Positions 8,886-16,465 are shown, counted from the first letter of the stretch. The stretch: 64,000 nt of DNA from an uncultured Sunxiuqinia sp. (GCF_963678245.1 NZ_OY782770.1:1-64000), one strand, 5' to 3'. The notes: generated by a model from the letters alone, not told the origin. Numbers and translations are program-made.

Positions 8886-9350
8886 ATGGAAATAAAAGAA
8901 ACATTGACTTTCTTTTTGAACTTGAAAACTAATTCTGTTGAAAAGCCTGAAATAAAAATTTATGACAAGTACATTGGGATTTTGTCAGATTTAAAAAGTA
9001 GAGACTTAACCCAAACCCAAATTCAATCCATTGAATCGGAATTAGAAACTCTAAACTTAAAAGCTGAATCCGATAATAGAAAAAAATATTTAAGTCAAAA
9101 ACTATCTGAATTTAAGAAATTCTTGAAAGACAAACTCAATCTAGTTTCTGAAGGTTATTACGCAGGAGTTGGAACTGGAATCGGAATAGTTTTAGGTTCT
9201 ATTTTTAGCATGTTATTTAATTCAGCATTAGGAATATATTCTATGTTAATAGGAATTATTGGCGGAATGCTTTTAGGAGCTGTTCTTGGTGGAATAAGAG
9301 ATTCAAAAGCTAAAAAACAAGGGCGAGTATTAATAACAGAATCGGAATAA
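8886..9350 (+). CDS. Coiled-coil protein with glycine-zipper membrane segment
   Basis: A 154-residue protein. Residues ~15-85 are charged and helical (IESELETLNLKAESDNRKKY), likely a coiled coil. Residues ~92-140 are glycine-rich and hydrophobic (AGVGTGIGIVLGSIF, then GIIGGMLLGAVLGGI), the pattern of a glycine-zipper hairpin in a membrane. A basic tail follows. It lies 57 bp after the putative anti-sigma gene and ends 7 bp before boundary 5, so it belongs to the same cassette. Function unknown; glycine-zipper proteins often oligomerise in membranes. Confidence 0.65.
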   Translation: MEIKETLTFFLNLKTNSVEKPEIKIYDKYIGILSDLKSRDLTQTQIQSIESELETLNLKAESDNRKKYLSQKLSEFKKFLKDKLNLVSEGYYAGVGTGIGIVLGSIFSMLFNSALGIYSMLIGIIGGMLLGAVLGGIRDSKAKKQGRVLITESE

Positions 9351-9356
9351 AAATAC

Positions 9357-9489
9357 TAGCTACAACAATGTATATAAGCCATAGCGGAATTTGTACCACA
9401 TCTATGGCTTTTTTGTATATTTAAAGCCCCTGCTAAATCTAAAAGTTAGTGCGTAAAATGCGCTACGACTCATATACAAGACCGTTGGC
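9357..9489 (+). repeat. attC-like palindromic cassette boundary 5
   Basis: Left TGTATAT and right ATATACA are inverted repeats next to cores GCTACAAC-like and GTTGGC. The left arm contains AAGCCATAG...CTATGGCTTTTTT (about 9376-9413), a hairpin with a T-run that could also terminate the preceding operon. A secreted-protein gene starts 27 bp after the core. Confidence 0.62.
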
Positions 9490-9516
9490 AAACAAAACTC
9501 AATTAAGATAAAAACC

Positions 9517-9948
9517 ATGAAAAACTATCTAAGATTCATTTTTCTTTTGACAATTACACTCACAATTAAAAGTTCGTTCGGACAAGTAAGCCTTTCAGCA
9601 TATTCGCTTCAGGCTATTAGTATAAGTACCGACAATGACAAAAAAATAAGTGGTGAATTGAAAGCTTTTCTAAACAGAGATTCTGAAGATATAATACTTG
9701 AACCAACCATCATGTATAATTTTAAACAACATGACTATCACCAATTTTCAATTGGACTTGGTTTTAGTGCATGCCCGTTTAGAGAAATTGATGGAGCAAA
9801 TGGATTAACAATTCCACTTCAACTAGAAATTAGTCCGATTGAGAATGTAAGAAACCTCTCTGTCTTGATGGAATTAACTCCTCAAATAGGTGATAATTTT
9901 TCTTCTGACATTCGGACACTTTGGGGAATACGATATAGATTTAAATAA
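9517..9948 (+). CDS. Secreted or outer-membrane protein, hypothetical
   Basis: A 143-residue protein with a clear signal peptide (FIFLLTITLTIKSSFGQ, cleavage after about residue 22). The mature part alternates polar and hydrophobic residues (IILEPTIMYNF, FSIGLGFSACPF, LTIPLQLEIS) and ends in IRYRFK. This pattern of amphipathic beta strands with a C-terminal aromatic residue suggests a small beta-barrel or periplasmic beta protein. No family is recognised. It is alone in its cassette between the boundaries at 9489 and 9953. Confidence 0.65.
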   Translation: MKNYLRFIFLLTITLTIKSSFGQVSLSAYSLQAISISTDNDKKISGELKAFLNRDSEDIILEPTIMYNFKQHDYHQFSIGLGFSACPFREIDGANGLTIPLQLEISPIENVRNLSVLMELTPQIGDNFSSDIRTLWGIRYRFK

Positions 9949-9952
9949 AAAT

Positions 9953-10086
9953 GCTAGCGTTGACAAAGTACATATTGCAGGGCGGGGTTTGGAGGTGCGC
10001 CAACTGCGGATTCGGGGATCTCTGTTACGTGTCCTTCGGACAGGAACGCTCCCCGAAATCATCCCCGACAAAATGTACCAACCATA
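9953..10086 (+). repeat. attC-like palindromic cassette boundary 6
   Basis: Its left arm (GTACATATTGCAGGGCGGGG, then cgccaactgcggatt) is almost the same as in boundary 4. The inner hairpin TCGGGGA...TCCCCGA surrounds GTCCttcGGAC. The right arm TGTACCaacc is present, but the terminal GTTRGC core is lost (cataaaac), so this site may no longer recombine. Confidence 0.6.
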
Positions 10087-10099
10087 AAACATTTATTAA

Positions 10100-10511
10100 G
10101 TGAAAATAGAATACAAAAAGAAACACCTAAATGTGAATTTAATTATAGGACTCATTTGGTTAATCTGGTTTTTGTTGGAGTATTTGGAAAGAAAGATCCA
10201 AACTGGATTGATTACGGTTGGATTTTTATTTCTCTAATGTATTTCGGATTTTATTTTACCAAAAGAATTAAAAATATTTAACCATTGAAAAAGGAATTAT
10301 CAACATGAATGAATCATTTGGGAAAAAACTAAATCTGACCAGAATAAAACGGATTAAAAAATTTGCGGGAGATTATATTTTAAAAACGGACAATACAGAA
10401 TTGAGCACAAATACGCAAATAATTGCCCCGAATTCACTCGCTGAATTGAATGCGGAATGGAATAAAAAAACGTTTTACAACACACAATTTGAAAAAACGA
10501 ATACCATATGA
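10100..10511 (+). pseudogene. Small membrane protein with two homopolymer frameshifts
   Basis: Three frames connect. GTG 10100 leads into a membrane helix (NLIIGLIWLIWF) up to the five-T run at 10169-10173. The next frame reads VGVFGKKDPNWIDYGWIFIS with a second helix up to the five-A run at 10270-10274. The last frame reads KYLTIEKGIINMNESFGKKL and GDYILKTDNTELSTNTQII to the stop at 10511. One extra base per run gives about 137 residues: two helices plus a PH-like C-terminal domain, a type of small Bacteroidota protein I have seen before but cannot name. Its stop overlaps the next start (ATGA). It may be a sequencing artefact. Confidence 0.7.
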
Positions 10512-11806
10512 ATAAACAAATAGGTTTAAAAGAAGCTATTTCTATCGGAATTGGTGGAATGGTTGGTGGTGGAATTTTTGCAGTACTTGGACTTGCTGTT
10601 TCACTCGCAAAGGGCGGAACACCTTTAGCATTTTTATTTGCCGGCATTTTAGCAGTAATAACTTCTTACAGCTATGTTAAGCTTTCAACGAAGTATCCTG
10701 ACAGAGGTGGAACGGTTAAATTCATCAACCAAGGTTTTGGAAAAACAATCTTTAGCGGAGGAGCTAGCAACTTATTATGGATAAGCTACATTATAATGCT
10801 TTCCCTTTATGCCTCAGCGTTTGGTTCTTACGCACCTAATTTATTAGAATTAACTCACGACAAAGCGATAGACTTTCACATTTATGCAAGTGTAATTATT
10901 GTTTTAGCAACAGCGATTAACTATTATAGTATCACTGTAGTTGGTAAAATAGAATCCTATGCTGTAGTTATCAAACTGGTAATTTTGATTTCCTTTATTT
11001 TTATTGGTGCTTACGGTTTAATAGGCAATGCAAATGTTGCTCAACTTGCAGTTTCAAATTGGGAAACACCAATCAAATTGTTTGCAGGCGGAATGGTGAT
11101 TTTCGTAGCTTACGAAGGTTTTGAACTCATTGCAAACGCAGCACCAGATATCGTAAACCCTGAGAAGAATATTCCAAGGGCTTATTACTATTCTGTAATT
11201 TTTGTAATTATACTATACATCGTTATTGCGTTGGTAACAGTAGGCTCATTACCATTTTCGAAAATAGCAACAGCGCAAGATTATGTTTTGGCTGAAGCAG
11301 CAAAACCAATGCTGGGGAAAATCGGGTTTTCTATTATTACAGTTGCAGCCTTAATTTCAACTTTTTCAGCAATCAACGCATCTCTTTATGGAGGAAGTAA
11401 AGTAAATTACGAGATAGCAGAGGAGGATGAAATACCTCATCACTTTTTAGCAAAACTTTGGAATCAGCCAGTTGGATTAATGATTACCGCAATAGCTACA
11501 TTAATTTTAGTAAACCTACTCAAATTAGAGAGTATCTCAACAGCAGGTAGCGTTGGCTTTTTACTCATATTTGGTGTAGTTAATCTTGTTGGATATCGAT
11601 TATCAAAAGAAACAGGTAGTAATAAAATAATTCCTATGACAGGTTTTGTTTTATGTATGGTTGCTACAATCATTTTAATTAATCAACAATACGCTTCAAA
11701 TACTATTGGTGTTATAACTTCAATAGCGATTATTGGATTTTGTTTTTTAATGGAATGGATTTATAAAAAGTCAGAAAAGAAAAAAACTGAGTCAAACAAT
11801 GTATAA
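10508..11806 (+). CDS. APC-family amino acid permease
   Basis: A 432-residue protein with about 12 hydrophobic segments. The first helix carries the glycine-rich APC signature (SIGIGGMVGGGIFAVLGLAV). The helix 6 region has GGMVIFVAYEGFELIANAAP, typical of the APC superfamily substrate site, followed by the conserved NPEKNIPRA loop. The protein should import an amino acid or related amine with protons or by exchange; the substrate cannot be read from sequence. The start overlaps the previous gene by four bases (ATGA), indicating coupling. It is the largest intact cargo gene of the cassette region. Confidence 0.9.
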   Translation: MNKQIGLKEAISIGIGGMVGGGIFAVLGLAVSLAKGGTPLAFLFAGILAVITSYSYVKLSTKYPDRGGTVKFINQGFGKTIFSGGASNLLWISYIIMLSLYASAFGSYAPNLLELTHDKAIDFHIYASVIIVLATAINYYSITVVGKIESYAVVIKLVILISFIFIGAYGLIGNANVAQLAVSNWETPIKLFAGGMVIFVAYEGFELIANAAPDIVNPEKNIPRAYYYSVIFVIILYIVIALVTVGSLPFSKIATAQDYVLAEAAKPMLGKIGFSIITVAALISTFSAINASLYGGSKVNYEIAEEDEIPHHFLAKLWNQPVGLMITAIATLILVNLLKLESISTAGSVGFLLIFGVVNLVGYRLSKETGSNKIIPMTGFVLCMVATIILINQQYASNTIGVITSIAIIGFCFLMEWIYKKSEKKKTESNNV

Positions 11807-12199
11807 AATAATAGCGGTTTAATAGCTAAGCCGAAAACAAGCAAATATAAAAAATTCTATATCTAACTGAAGTTACTGCATGTAAATTCGCTACTAAGCA
11901 TACGTCACACTGTCTAAGAAAACCTCTTTCCATGAAAGAATTATTTGGATAGCTGGCTTTAATGAGAATCAAACATTGAAACCTAAACGGCTTAATTTTA
12001 CTTTTCAGACAGACTGCCGTTACCTGCAAGGCTGAGAGCCGGATATATTATTATTCATTTTGATAGAAAGATATTTGGTGAGTGGAGAACAGGAATAAAA
12101 CCATTGCCAAAATATACTAACAGATAAAAACACAGTGTCTGAGTATATTCGAGATAGGTTCAGGCCTATAAGTTAGATTGTAAAAACGAACTACAATTA
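11807..12199 (+). other. Non-coding stretch with a possible worn boundary
   Basis: No convincing gene is seen. Near 12012-12030 the phrase ctgccGTTACCtgcaaggctga resembles the right end of boundary 2 (ccgttagcgccaaggctga), so a degenerate cassette boundary may span roughly 11868-12023. The left half is too eroded to be sure. Confidence 0.3.
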
Positions 12200-12316
12200 T
12201 TAAATAAAGGAATCAAACAATTCTTTAGAGACCAAGCCTATCACCCTATTAGGTAGACAGATACAGCAAACCATGGCCAATATCCCAATTAATATTATTT
12301 CAAAAACTTCATTCAT
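12200..12316 (-). CDS. Possible 38-residue membrane peptide
   Basis: A minus-strand ATG frame of 38 codons has one hydrophobic helix (FEIILIGILAMVCCICL) and a short polar tail ending in LFDSFI. It lies 64 bp downstream of, and on the same strand as, the Cys-rich 55-residue frame, so the two could be co-transcribed. No family or ribosome-binding site supports it strongly. It may be chance. Confidence 0.3.
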   Translation of the reverse strand: MNEVFEIILIGILAMVCCICLPNRVIGLVSKELFDSFI

Positions 12317-12380
12317 ATTTACTTTCAATTATACTTCATATTTTACAAAATAGTCAAATAGATTTTGTGTTAAAATGAAT

Positions 12381-12548
12381 TTAACCCACTTTGGATTTTC
12401 TATCTTTTTTCCCAATTAAATAACAAACCGGATAACAAATATTACCTCCGGTTGGGCCGCAAAAAGAACACCACCACTTTGTTGCAGGAATATAAGCCGC
12501 TTTAAGATCTACACACTTTTCTGGTAATTTTGATTTCTTTGTTTTCAT
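12381..12548 (-). CDS. Cys- and Trp-containing 55-residue peptide
   Basis: A minus-strand ATG frame encodes a basic N-terminus (MKTKKSKLPEKC) and a core with WWCSFCGPTGG and NICYPVC, then a basic tail. Five cysteines, arranged as a single Cys, then CxxC, then CxxxC, suggest metal binding, disulfides or a modified peptide. It is transcribed away from the HxlR gene, with 105 bp between the starts, so the regulator could control it. I do not recognise a family. Candidates include a small zinc-ribbon-like protein or a ribosomally made peptide precursor, but no modifying enzyme is nearby. Confidence 0.5.
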   Translation of the reverse strand: MKTKKSKLPEKCVDLKAAYIPATKWWCSFCGPTGGNICYPVCYLIGKKDRKSKVG

Positions 12549-12601
12549 TTTTTCAAGTATTATTATTTAGATAACATCACAAAAATACTCGTTTAATCTG
12601 T

Positions 12602-12649
12602 TACTTTTGCAGGAGTATCCTTTATGTAACTAGTAACTCTAATGTAACT
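12602..12649 (+). promoter_or_regulatory. HxlR promoter and repeated GTAACT sites
   Basis: TACTTTTG (12602-12609) matches the Bacteroidota -7 element TAnnTTTG. Just downstream GTAACT occurs three times (12626, 12633, 12644) before the HxlR ATG at 12654. The repeats are well placed for autoregulation, but binding is inferred. Confidence 0.45.
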
Positions 12650-12653
12650 CAAC

Positions 12654-13019
12654 ATGGCTTGCACAAAATGCTCGGGGATGAATGATTGTAATACATTCTT
12701 TCTTCCATTAAATGATTTATTGACAGTGTTAAACGGAAAATGGAAAATGCGTCTGATTTTATGTTTGTCATCTGAACCCAAACGTTTCAATGAAATGAAG
12801 AAGTGCCATGGTATTTCACCACGAATTCTTTCTAAAGAATTGAAAGAATTGGAAATGAATGGAATAGTAATTAAAACAGAGGTTAAAGATAGCCTCAATA
12901 CTGTAATTTATAGTTTAACTGAAATAGGATTAGAACTTATTCCCATTATTATGCAGCTTCAAAAATGGGGAGATACCCATCGACACAAAGTTTTAGCTCA
13001 AATACAACAAAAAAAGTGA
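12654..13019 (+). CDS. HxlR-family winged-helix regulator
   Basis: A 121-residue protein with the HxlR pattern: LTVLNGKWKMRLILCL in helices 1-2, RFNEMKKCHGISPRILSKEL as the recognition helix region, ELEMNGIVIKTE for the wing, and YSLTEIGLELIPII. The N-terminus carries CTKC and a further Cys near residue 12, plus Cys at about 40 and 53, so redox or electrophile sensing is plausible, as for several HxlR proteins. It binds DNA as a dimer; the GTAACT repeats upstream are likely sites. Its targets may be itself and the divergent Cys-rich peptide. It precedes boundary 7. Confidence 0.9.
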   Translation: MACTKCSGMNDCNTFFLPLNDLLTVLNGKWKMRLILCLSSEPKRFNEMKKCHGISPRILSKELKELEMNGIVIKTEVKDSLNTVIYSLTEIGLELIPIIMQLQKWGDTHRHKVLAQIQQKK

Positions 13020-13081
13020 TGATGTTTGAAATACTAAATCTTTCAAAGATTTCAATTAAATGATTAAGGTTAAGCCTAGCA

Positions 13082-13212
13082 GGTAACAAAGAAGTGTAAA
13101 TTTTATAGTGGGAGCAGTGGTGTGTGGGGCACAGATTCCCGCATCAATTTCGGTCCTTCGGGACTGGAAATAGCCCGAAAATCCGCTACAAAAACTTACA
13201 CCAAACGTTACC
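13082..13212 (+). repeat. attC-like palindromic cassette boundary 7
   Basis: Left GGTAACaaagaaGTGTAA and right TTACACcaaacGTTACC pair exactly in both core (GGTAAC/GTTACC) and arm (GTGTAA/TTACAC). The centre includes TTCGGTCCttcGGGACTGGA and GCCCGAAAATCCGC, related to the other copies. A MarR gene follows. Confidence 0.7.
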
Positions 13213-13227
13213 AGCGAAAGATAAACT

Positions 13228-13265
13228 TTGTCATGACAAGTAATTTTATATATTTGTCATGACAA
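13228..13265 (+). promoter_or_regulatory. MarR promoter with two identical 12-bp palindromes
   Basis: TTGTCATGACAA is present at 13228-13239 and 13254-13265, centres 26 bp apart. The first covers a -33 TTG (13228-13230). The second overlaps the -7 element TATATTTG (13249-13256), which is a perfect TAnnTTTG. A repressor on both sites would block polymerase. The arrangement strongly suggests autorepression by the downstream MarR protein. Confidence 0.7.
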
Positions 13266-13276
13266 ATATAGTTTGC

Positions 13277-13723
13277 ATGGATAAAGTACAATTAGATAAA
13301 TCAGTAAACCATCATATTGCATTAAGTGCAATAATGATAAAGCGAGTATTCTATAAGATACTGAATGAAAACAACTTAAATATTACGCCAGAACAATGGA
13401 GTATATTGTATTATCTTTCAGAATCGGCAAATCTAACAGTAAGCGAGCTTGCCGAATTAACGTTTAAAGATTTTGCTAATATTAGCCGAATTACTCACAA
13501 ATTGGAAAAAGCAGGTTTAATAAAAAAGCAAAAGCACTCTACCGATAAACGAATTTCAATTTTTTTTATAACAGATACAGGCACAAAGCTCGTCAATCAC
13601 GTCCATAAATGTGCATATAAATCAACCAATATTAGTATGCAAGGAATTGAACCTCAAGAAAGGGAAATTATATTAAGAAGTCTGAAACTGATCCTCATAA
13701 ATACGAATAACTATTTAAAATAA
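13277..13723 (+). CDS. MarR-family transcriptional regulator
   Basis: A 148-residue winged-helix protein: ITPEQWSILYYLSESANLTV (helices 1-2), SELAELTFKDFANISRITHKL (recognition helix), EKAGLIKKQKHSTDKRISIF (wing with the conserved Asp-Lys-Arg) and a C-terminal dimer helix. An upstream in-frame ATG at 13259 lies inside the second operator and just after the -7 element, so ATG 13277 is chosen. It lies 4 bp before the membrane gene at 13728, forming a two-gene unit. The ligand is unknown; MarR proteins usually sense phenolic or other small molecules. Confidence 0.88.
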   Translation: MDKVQLDKSVNHHIALSAIMIKRVFYKILNENNLNITPEQWSILYYLSESANLTVSELAELTFKDFANISRITHKLEKAGLIKKQKHSTDKRISIFFITDTGTKLVNHVHKCAYKSTNISMQGIEPQEREIILRSLKLILINTNNYLK

Positions 13724-13727
13724 AATA

Positions 13728-14234
13728 ATGGCAGAATTAACAGTAAAACAAAGAAAATGGTTAAAATCAATTCATGTTATTGCAGCTGGAGTTTGGATAA
13801 CAACTGGAATTGTAATGTTTATAATACACTTTTTAGGCAACGATTTATCGACAGGAACTGAGTTACACTTGTTGAATAAAATTATCTATTTTATTGATAT
13901 GAAGTTGCTCGTTCCTTCTGCTGTTATATGCCTTTTGACAGGTTGGATTTACTCGCAATTTACAAAATGGGGATATTTTAAGCATGGTTGGTTAATCTTT
14001 AAATGGATAATTACAGTTCTTATAATAGTATTAGGGACAATATTTTCTGGTCCATGGATTGAAGAAACAGTAAACATATCAGGGGAAATGGGTCTGAAAG
14101 CCATTCAAAATTCTGATTATATCTGGTATAACACGAATCACTTAATTTTGGGGGTTTGTATGACTACTACCCTTATTTTAACCGTTTTTATATCAATATT
14201 TAAACCAAAAAAAACTAAAAAACAGAACTCTTAA
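13728..14234 (+). CDS. DUF2269-like integral membrane protein
   Basis: A 168-residue protein with four hydrophobic helices. It opens with KWLKSIHVIAAGVWITTGIV, in which the conserved His faces the first helix. Later helices are near residues 58-75 (LVPSAVICLLTGWIY), 88-105 (IITVLIIVLGTIFSG) and 138-155 (NHLILGVCMTTTLILTVFI). The pattern resembles predicted DUF2269/CopD-like membrane proteins, possibly haem binding, but the family call is tentative. It is co-transcribed with MarR, so its expression is probably induced by the MarR ligand. Confidence 0.7.
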   Translation: MAELTVKQRKWLKSIHVIAAGVWITTGIVMFIIHFLGNDLSTGTELHLLNKIIYFIDMKLLVPSAVICLLTGWIYSQFTKWGYFKHGWLIFKWIITVLIIVLGTIFSGPWIEETVNISGEMGLKAIQNSDYIWYNTNHLILGVCMTTTLILTVFISIFKPKKTKKQNS

Positions 14235-14279
14235 ATTATTAAGAAATATCAAATAACGATTTTATTATAAGAACTTCAA

Positions 14280-14410
14280 CTGGTAATACGCGATCATATA
14301 ACATTTTAGAGATAATGCTATAATTGAACGAAATAACATTTAACCAGCGGCTTAGCAGCTGATAAGTTTGTGTTTCAAAATGTGCAACGTTTCATACCGC
14401 CACCGTTATA
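14280..14410 (+). repeat. attC-like palindromic cassette boundary 8
   Basis: The right end is CATACCGCCACCGTTATA and the left end TGGTAATACGCG, so the cores and GCG/CGC-type arms are still recognisable, but the centre is eroded and has no long stem. This is the last copy; the DNA after it looks non-coding or decayed. Confidence 0.5.
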
Positions 14411-14924
14411 AGAACATTCGCCACAGATGCACTTCCGAAATAGATTAAAATCAAATTATCTATTTCTATAGAGCTTATTAAATACTTTTGCAAACGACGA
14501 AATTTTAACGTTTTCTTGAAATTTAACAAAGACAAATAAAGCTGAAAGCATTATGAACAAAGCGATACAAACTAAGAAAAACAAAATTTGACGTTAGTCA
14601 GAATTCCCCTTTTAATTATGATCATCTTTTTATTTGAAGATTAAAAAATACTTTAGATAACGAAAATGCGTCAGATCGAAGCTCGCTTTTTTTAATGGTG
14701 TAAAGGTTGCAAAATCAACCCGATCAGAATTCTGGAGATAGGAACATTTTGGAAAATACAGTGGTGGAGCGGAAAGCTACCCCGAATACAATAATCTCTA
14801 ATAGCAATGTATATGTTCCTGTTCTGGCAAATTTTCAATTTATAGACAAGCAGCTTTCCTGAGTTTTCGTGGGTAAAAGATTTTCCAACTGGAAATCAAT
14901 AATTTGCGCTAAATTAAGGATTTT
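14411..14924 (+). other. Non-coding, probably decayed DNA
   Basis: No reading frame of note on either strand, and no repeat or RNA that I can identify. It separates the last cassette boundary from the histidine-kinase remnant, so it may be erased coding sequence. Confidence 0.5.
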
Positions 14925-15233
14925 CGTTATATACAATTTATTTCAATCGCCATTAAGCTTCCTCATCATAATTCGGAAATTTGCATGCATACAAAAAGAA
15001 ACGATAAGGCTGTAGTGGTTTCTGTAAGCGATAGCGGAGTTGGTATTTCAAAAGACAACGAAACTAATGAATATAGACCAATCGATAACAACAGCCGGAA
15101 CGCAGGGAGAAAAAGGCACAGGCTTAGGATGCTGATTTGCAAAGAGTTTATCGATAAACACCATGGCGAGATATGGGCTGAAAGCGACCTAAAAAACGGA
15201 ACAACACTCGCTTTTTTCATTCCTGTAGCCTAA
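14925..15233 (+). pseudogene. Histidine kinase C-terminal remnant
   Basis: The ATPase domain of a sensor kinase can be traced. The N box appears with substitutions near 14932-14965 (NAIKF-like), then SVSDSGVGISKDN (G1 box), then KEFIDKHHGEIWAESDLKNG. The G2 box GEKGTGLG is readable only in another frame between about 15080 and 15130, so at least two indels are present. The dimerisation and sensor domains are missing. This is a dead gene fragment, probably the chromosomal edge of the accessory region. Confidence 0.75.
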
Positions 15234-15253
15234 GCCATAAAGAAAAATCATGA

Positions 15254-15532
15254 TTAAGGATTAAACATGTCAGGTGTGAAATACCCTAAAATATTTCTTG
15301 CCATCTCAGTATTGGATTGTGCTTCCTTGTGATCCGGGTTCAACTCCAACACTTTGTGATACGCATTGATTGCTTCACCCCATTTTTGCTGTCTATAGTA
15401 AATCTGTCCAAGATAAAAATACAATGCTTCTGACGAGGAATCCACATCCAAGGATTTTTGAATCAGCTGCTGTGCTTCATCTAATTTATTTGATTCAATG
15501 AGATCTTTAACCTGTTTCAGTGAGCCATTCAT
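15254..15532 (-). CDS. Short tetratricopeptide repeat protein
   Basis: A 92-residue protein with two TPR units: residues ~6-36 (LIESNKLDEAQQLIQKSLDV) and 37-72 (ALYFYLGQIYYRQQKWGEAI, then HKVLELNPDHKEA), and a short third helix. There is no signal peptide, so it is cytosolic, and it probably mediates protein contacts. It stands alone between the kinase remnant and a divergent nitroreductase gene. Partner unknown. Confidence 0.85.
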   Translation of the reverse strand: MNGSLKQVKDLIESNKLDEAQQLIQKSLDVDSSSEALYFYLGQIYYRQQKWGEAINAYHKVLELNPDHKEAQSNTEMARNILGYFTPDMFNP

Positions 15533-15717
15533 AATTTTCGATCCCTATAATAGTTGCTCACAAAAATAGAGAAATTCTGGACTTAAACAGAAAATCGTGT
15601 TCAGATTGACGAAACTTCAGCAATTAACCCAACACCCAGATTGATTGAAAGAACTTTTTGTAGTAAACCTGAAGGACGATTGCTTGTTTACTAAAACAAA
15701 TCAGAAAAACTACAAGT

Positions 15718-16311
15718 ATGAAAGATTCACAAGAAATATCAGCATGGATAAAAAACCGGAAATCAACCTTTGTAAATGGATTAAAAGAAGGCGGTAAAAT
15801 TGACGATTCAGTTATTGAGAAACTACTGGGAAATGCCACCTGGGCTCCATCGCATGGATTGGTTCAAGCCTGGCAGTTTAAAGTATTTGCCGACGAGGGA
15901 GTAAAACGCTTTTTCAATGTTCAACAGCAAATTTACAAAGAGATTACCCCCGCCGATAAGTTTTTCGATTTCAAGTATCATGCATACAGCGAAAAGTGGA
16001 AACGTGTTTCCCACATTGTCGCCATCATTGCAAAAAGAGATCCACACAAGCGTTTTCCGGAACAAGAGGATATCGTTTCGGTGGCCTGTGCAGTTGAGAA
16101 CATCTACTTAAGTCTGGAGGCGTTTAACATTGCCGGGTACCTGAGCACCGGAGATATTTGCTATTCGGAACAAATGCATAATTTTCTGGCATTGGAAAAA
16201 GAAGATACTACAATTGGCTTTTTTATTTTAGGAGAGCCCGATGAAGCTTTTCAGCGCCCACGCCGAACACGAATTGCAGCTGAGGATAAAACCGAGTGGA
16301 TTCGTAAGTAA
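15718..16311 (+). CDS. Nitroreductase family protein
   Basis: A 197-residue FMN-dependent oxidoreductase fold. Residues ~10-15 (KNRKST) and 40-50 (NATWAPSHGLVQAWQF) correspond to the phosphate and flavin-contacting segments. YLSTGDICYSEQMHNFLALE and IGFFILGEPDE lie in the usual C-terminal positions. It resembles the short YdjA-type nitroreductases. It likely reduces quinones, nitro compounds or enones using NAD(P)H. Monocistronic, with its own intergenic region upstream; regulation not visible. Confidence 0.85.
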   Translation: MKDSQEISAWIKNRKSTFVNGLKEGGKIDDSVIEKLLGNATWAPSHGLVQAWQFKVFADEGVKRFFNVQQQIYKEITPADKFFDFKYHAYSEKWKRVSHIVAIIAKRDPHKRFPEQEDIVSVACAVENIYLSLEAFNIAGYLSTGDICYSEQMHNFLALEKEDTTIGFFILGEPDEAFQRPRRTRIAAEDKTEWIRK

Positions 16312-16465
16312 AAAAAATCGTTAATTACAACTTCAGTTCGTCAACTAGTTAGTTTTATCTTTTCCCGAGTCACTGATTTTTAATTTTTAAAAATGAGCGG
16401 ACATTTTTCATATCATTGAATGAAAATTTCAAGAATTTCCACAATCAAAATCACGACGGAATAAG

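Noticed and set aside
9874-10092. Overlapping frames on both strands around 9953-10086
   Set aside because: They are generated by the palindromic repeat, not by genes.
11826-12029. 67-codon minus-strand frame
   Set aside because: Composition is not protein-like, it has no start context, and it overlaps the possible worn boundary.
1781-14410. CRISPR array
   Set aside because: The repeats are long imperfect palindromes separated by whole genes, not short repeats with equal spacers, and no cas genes are present.
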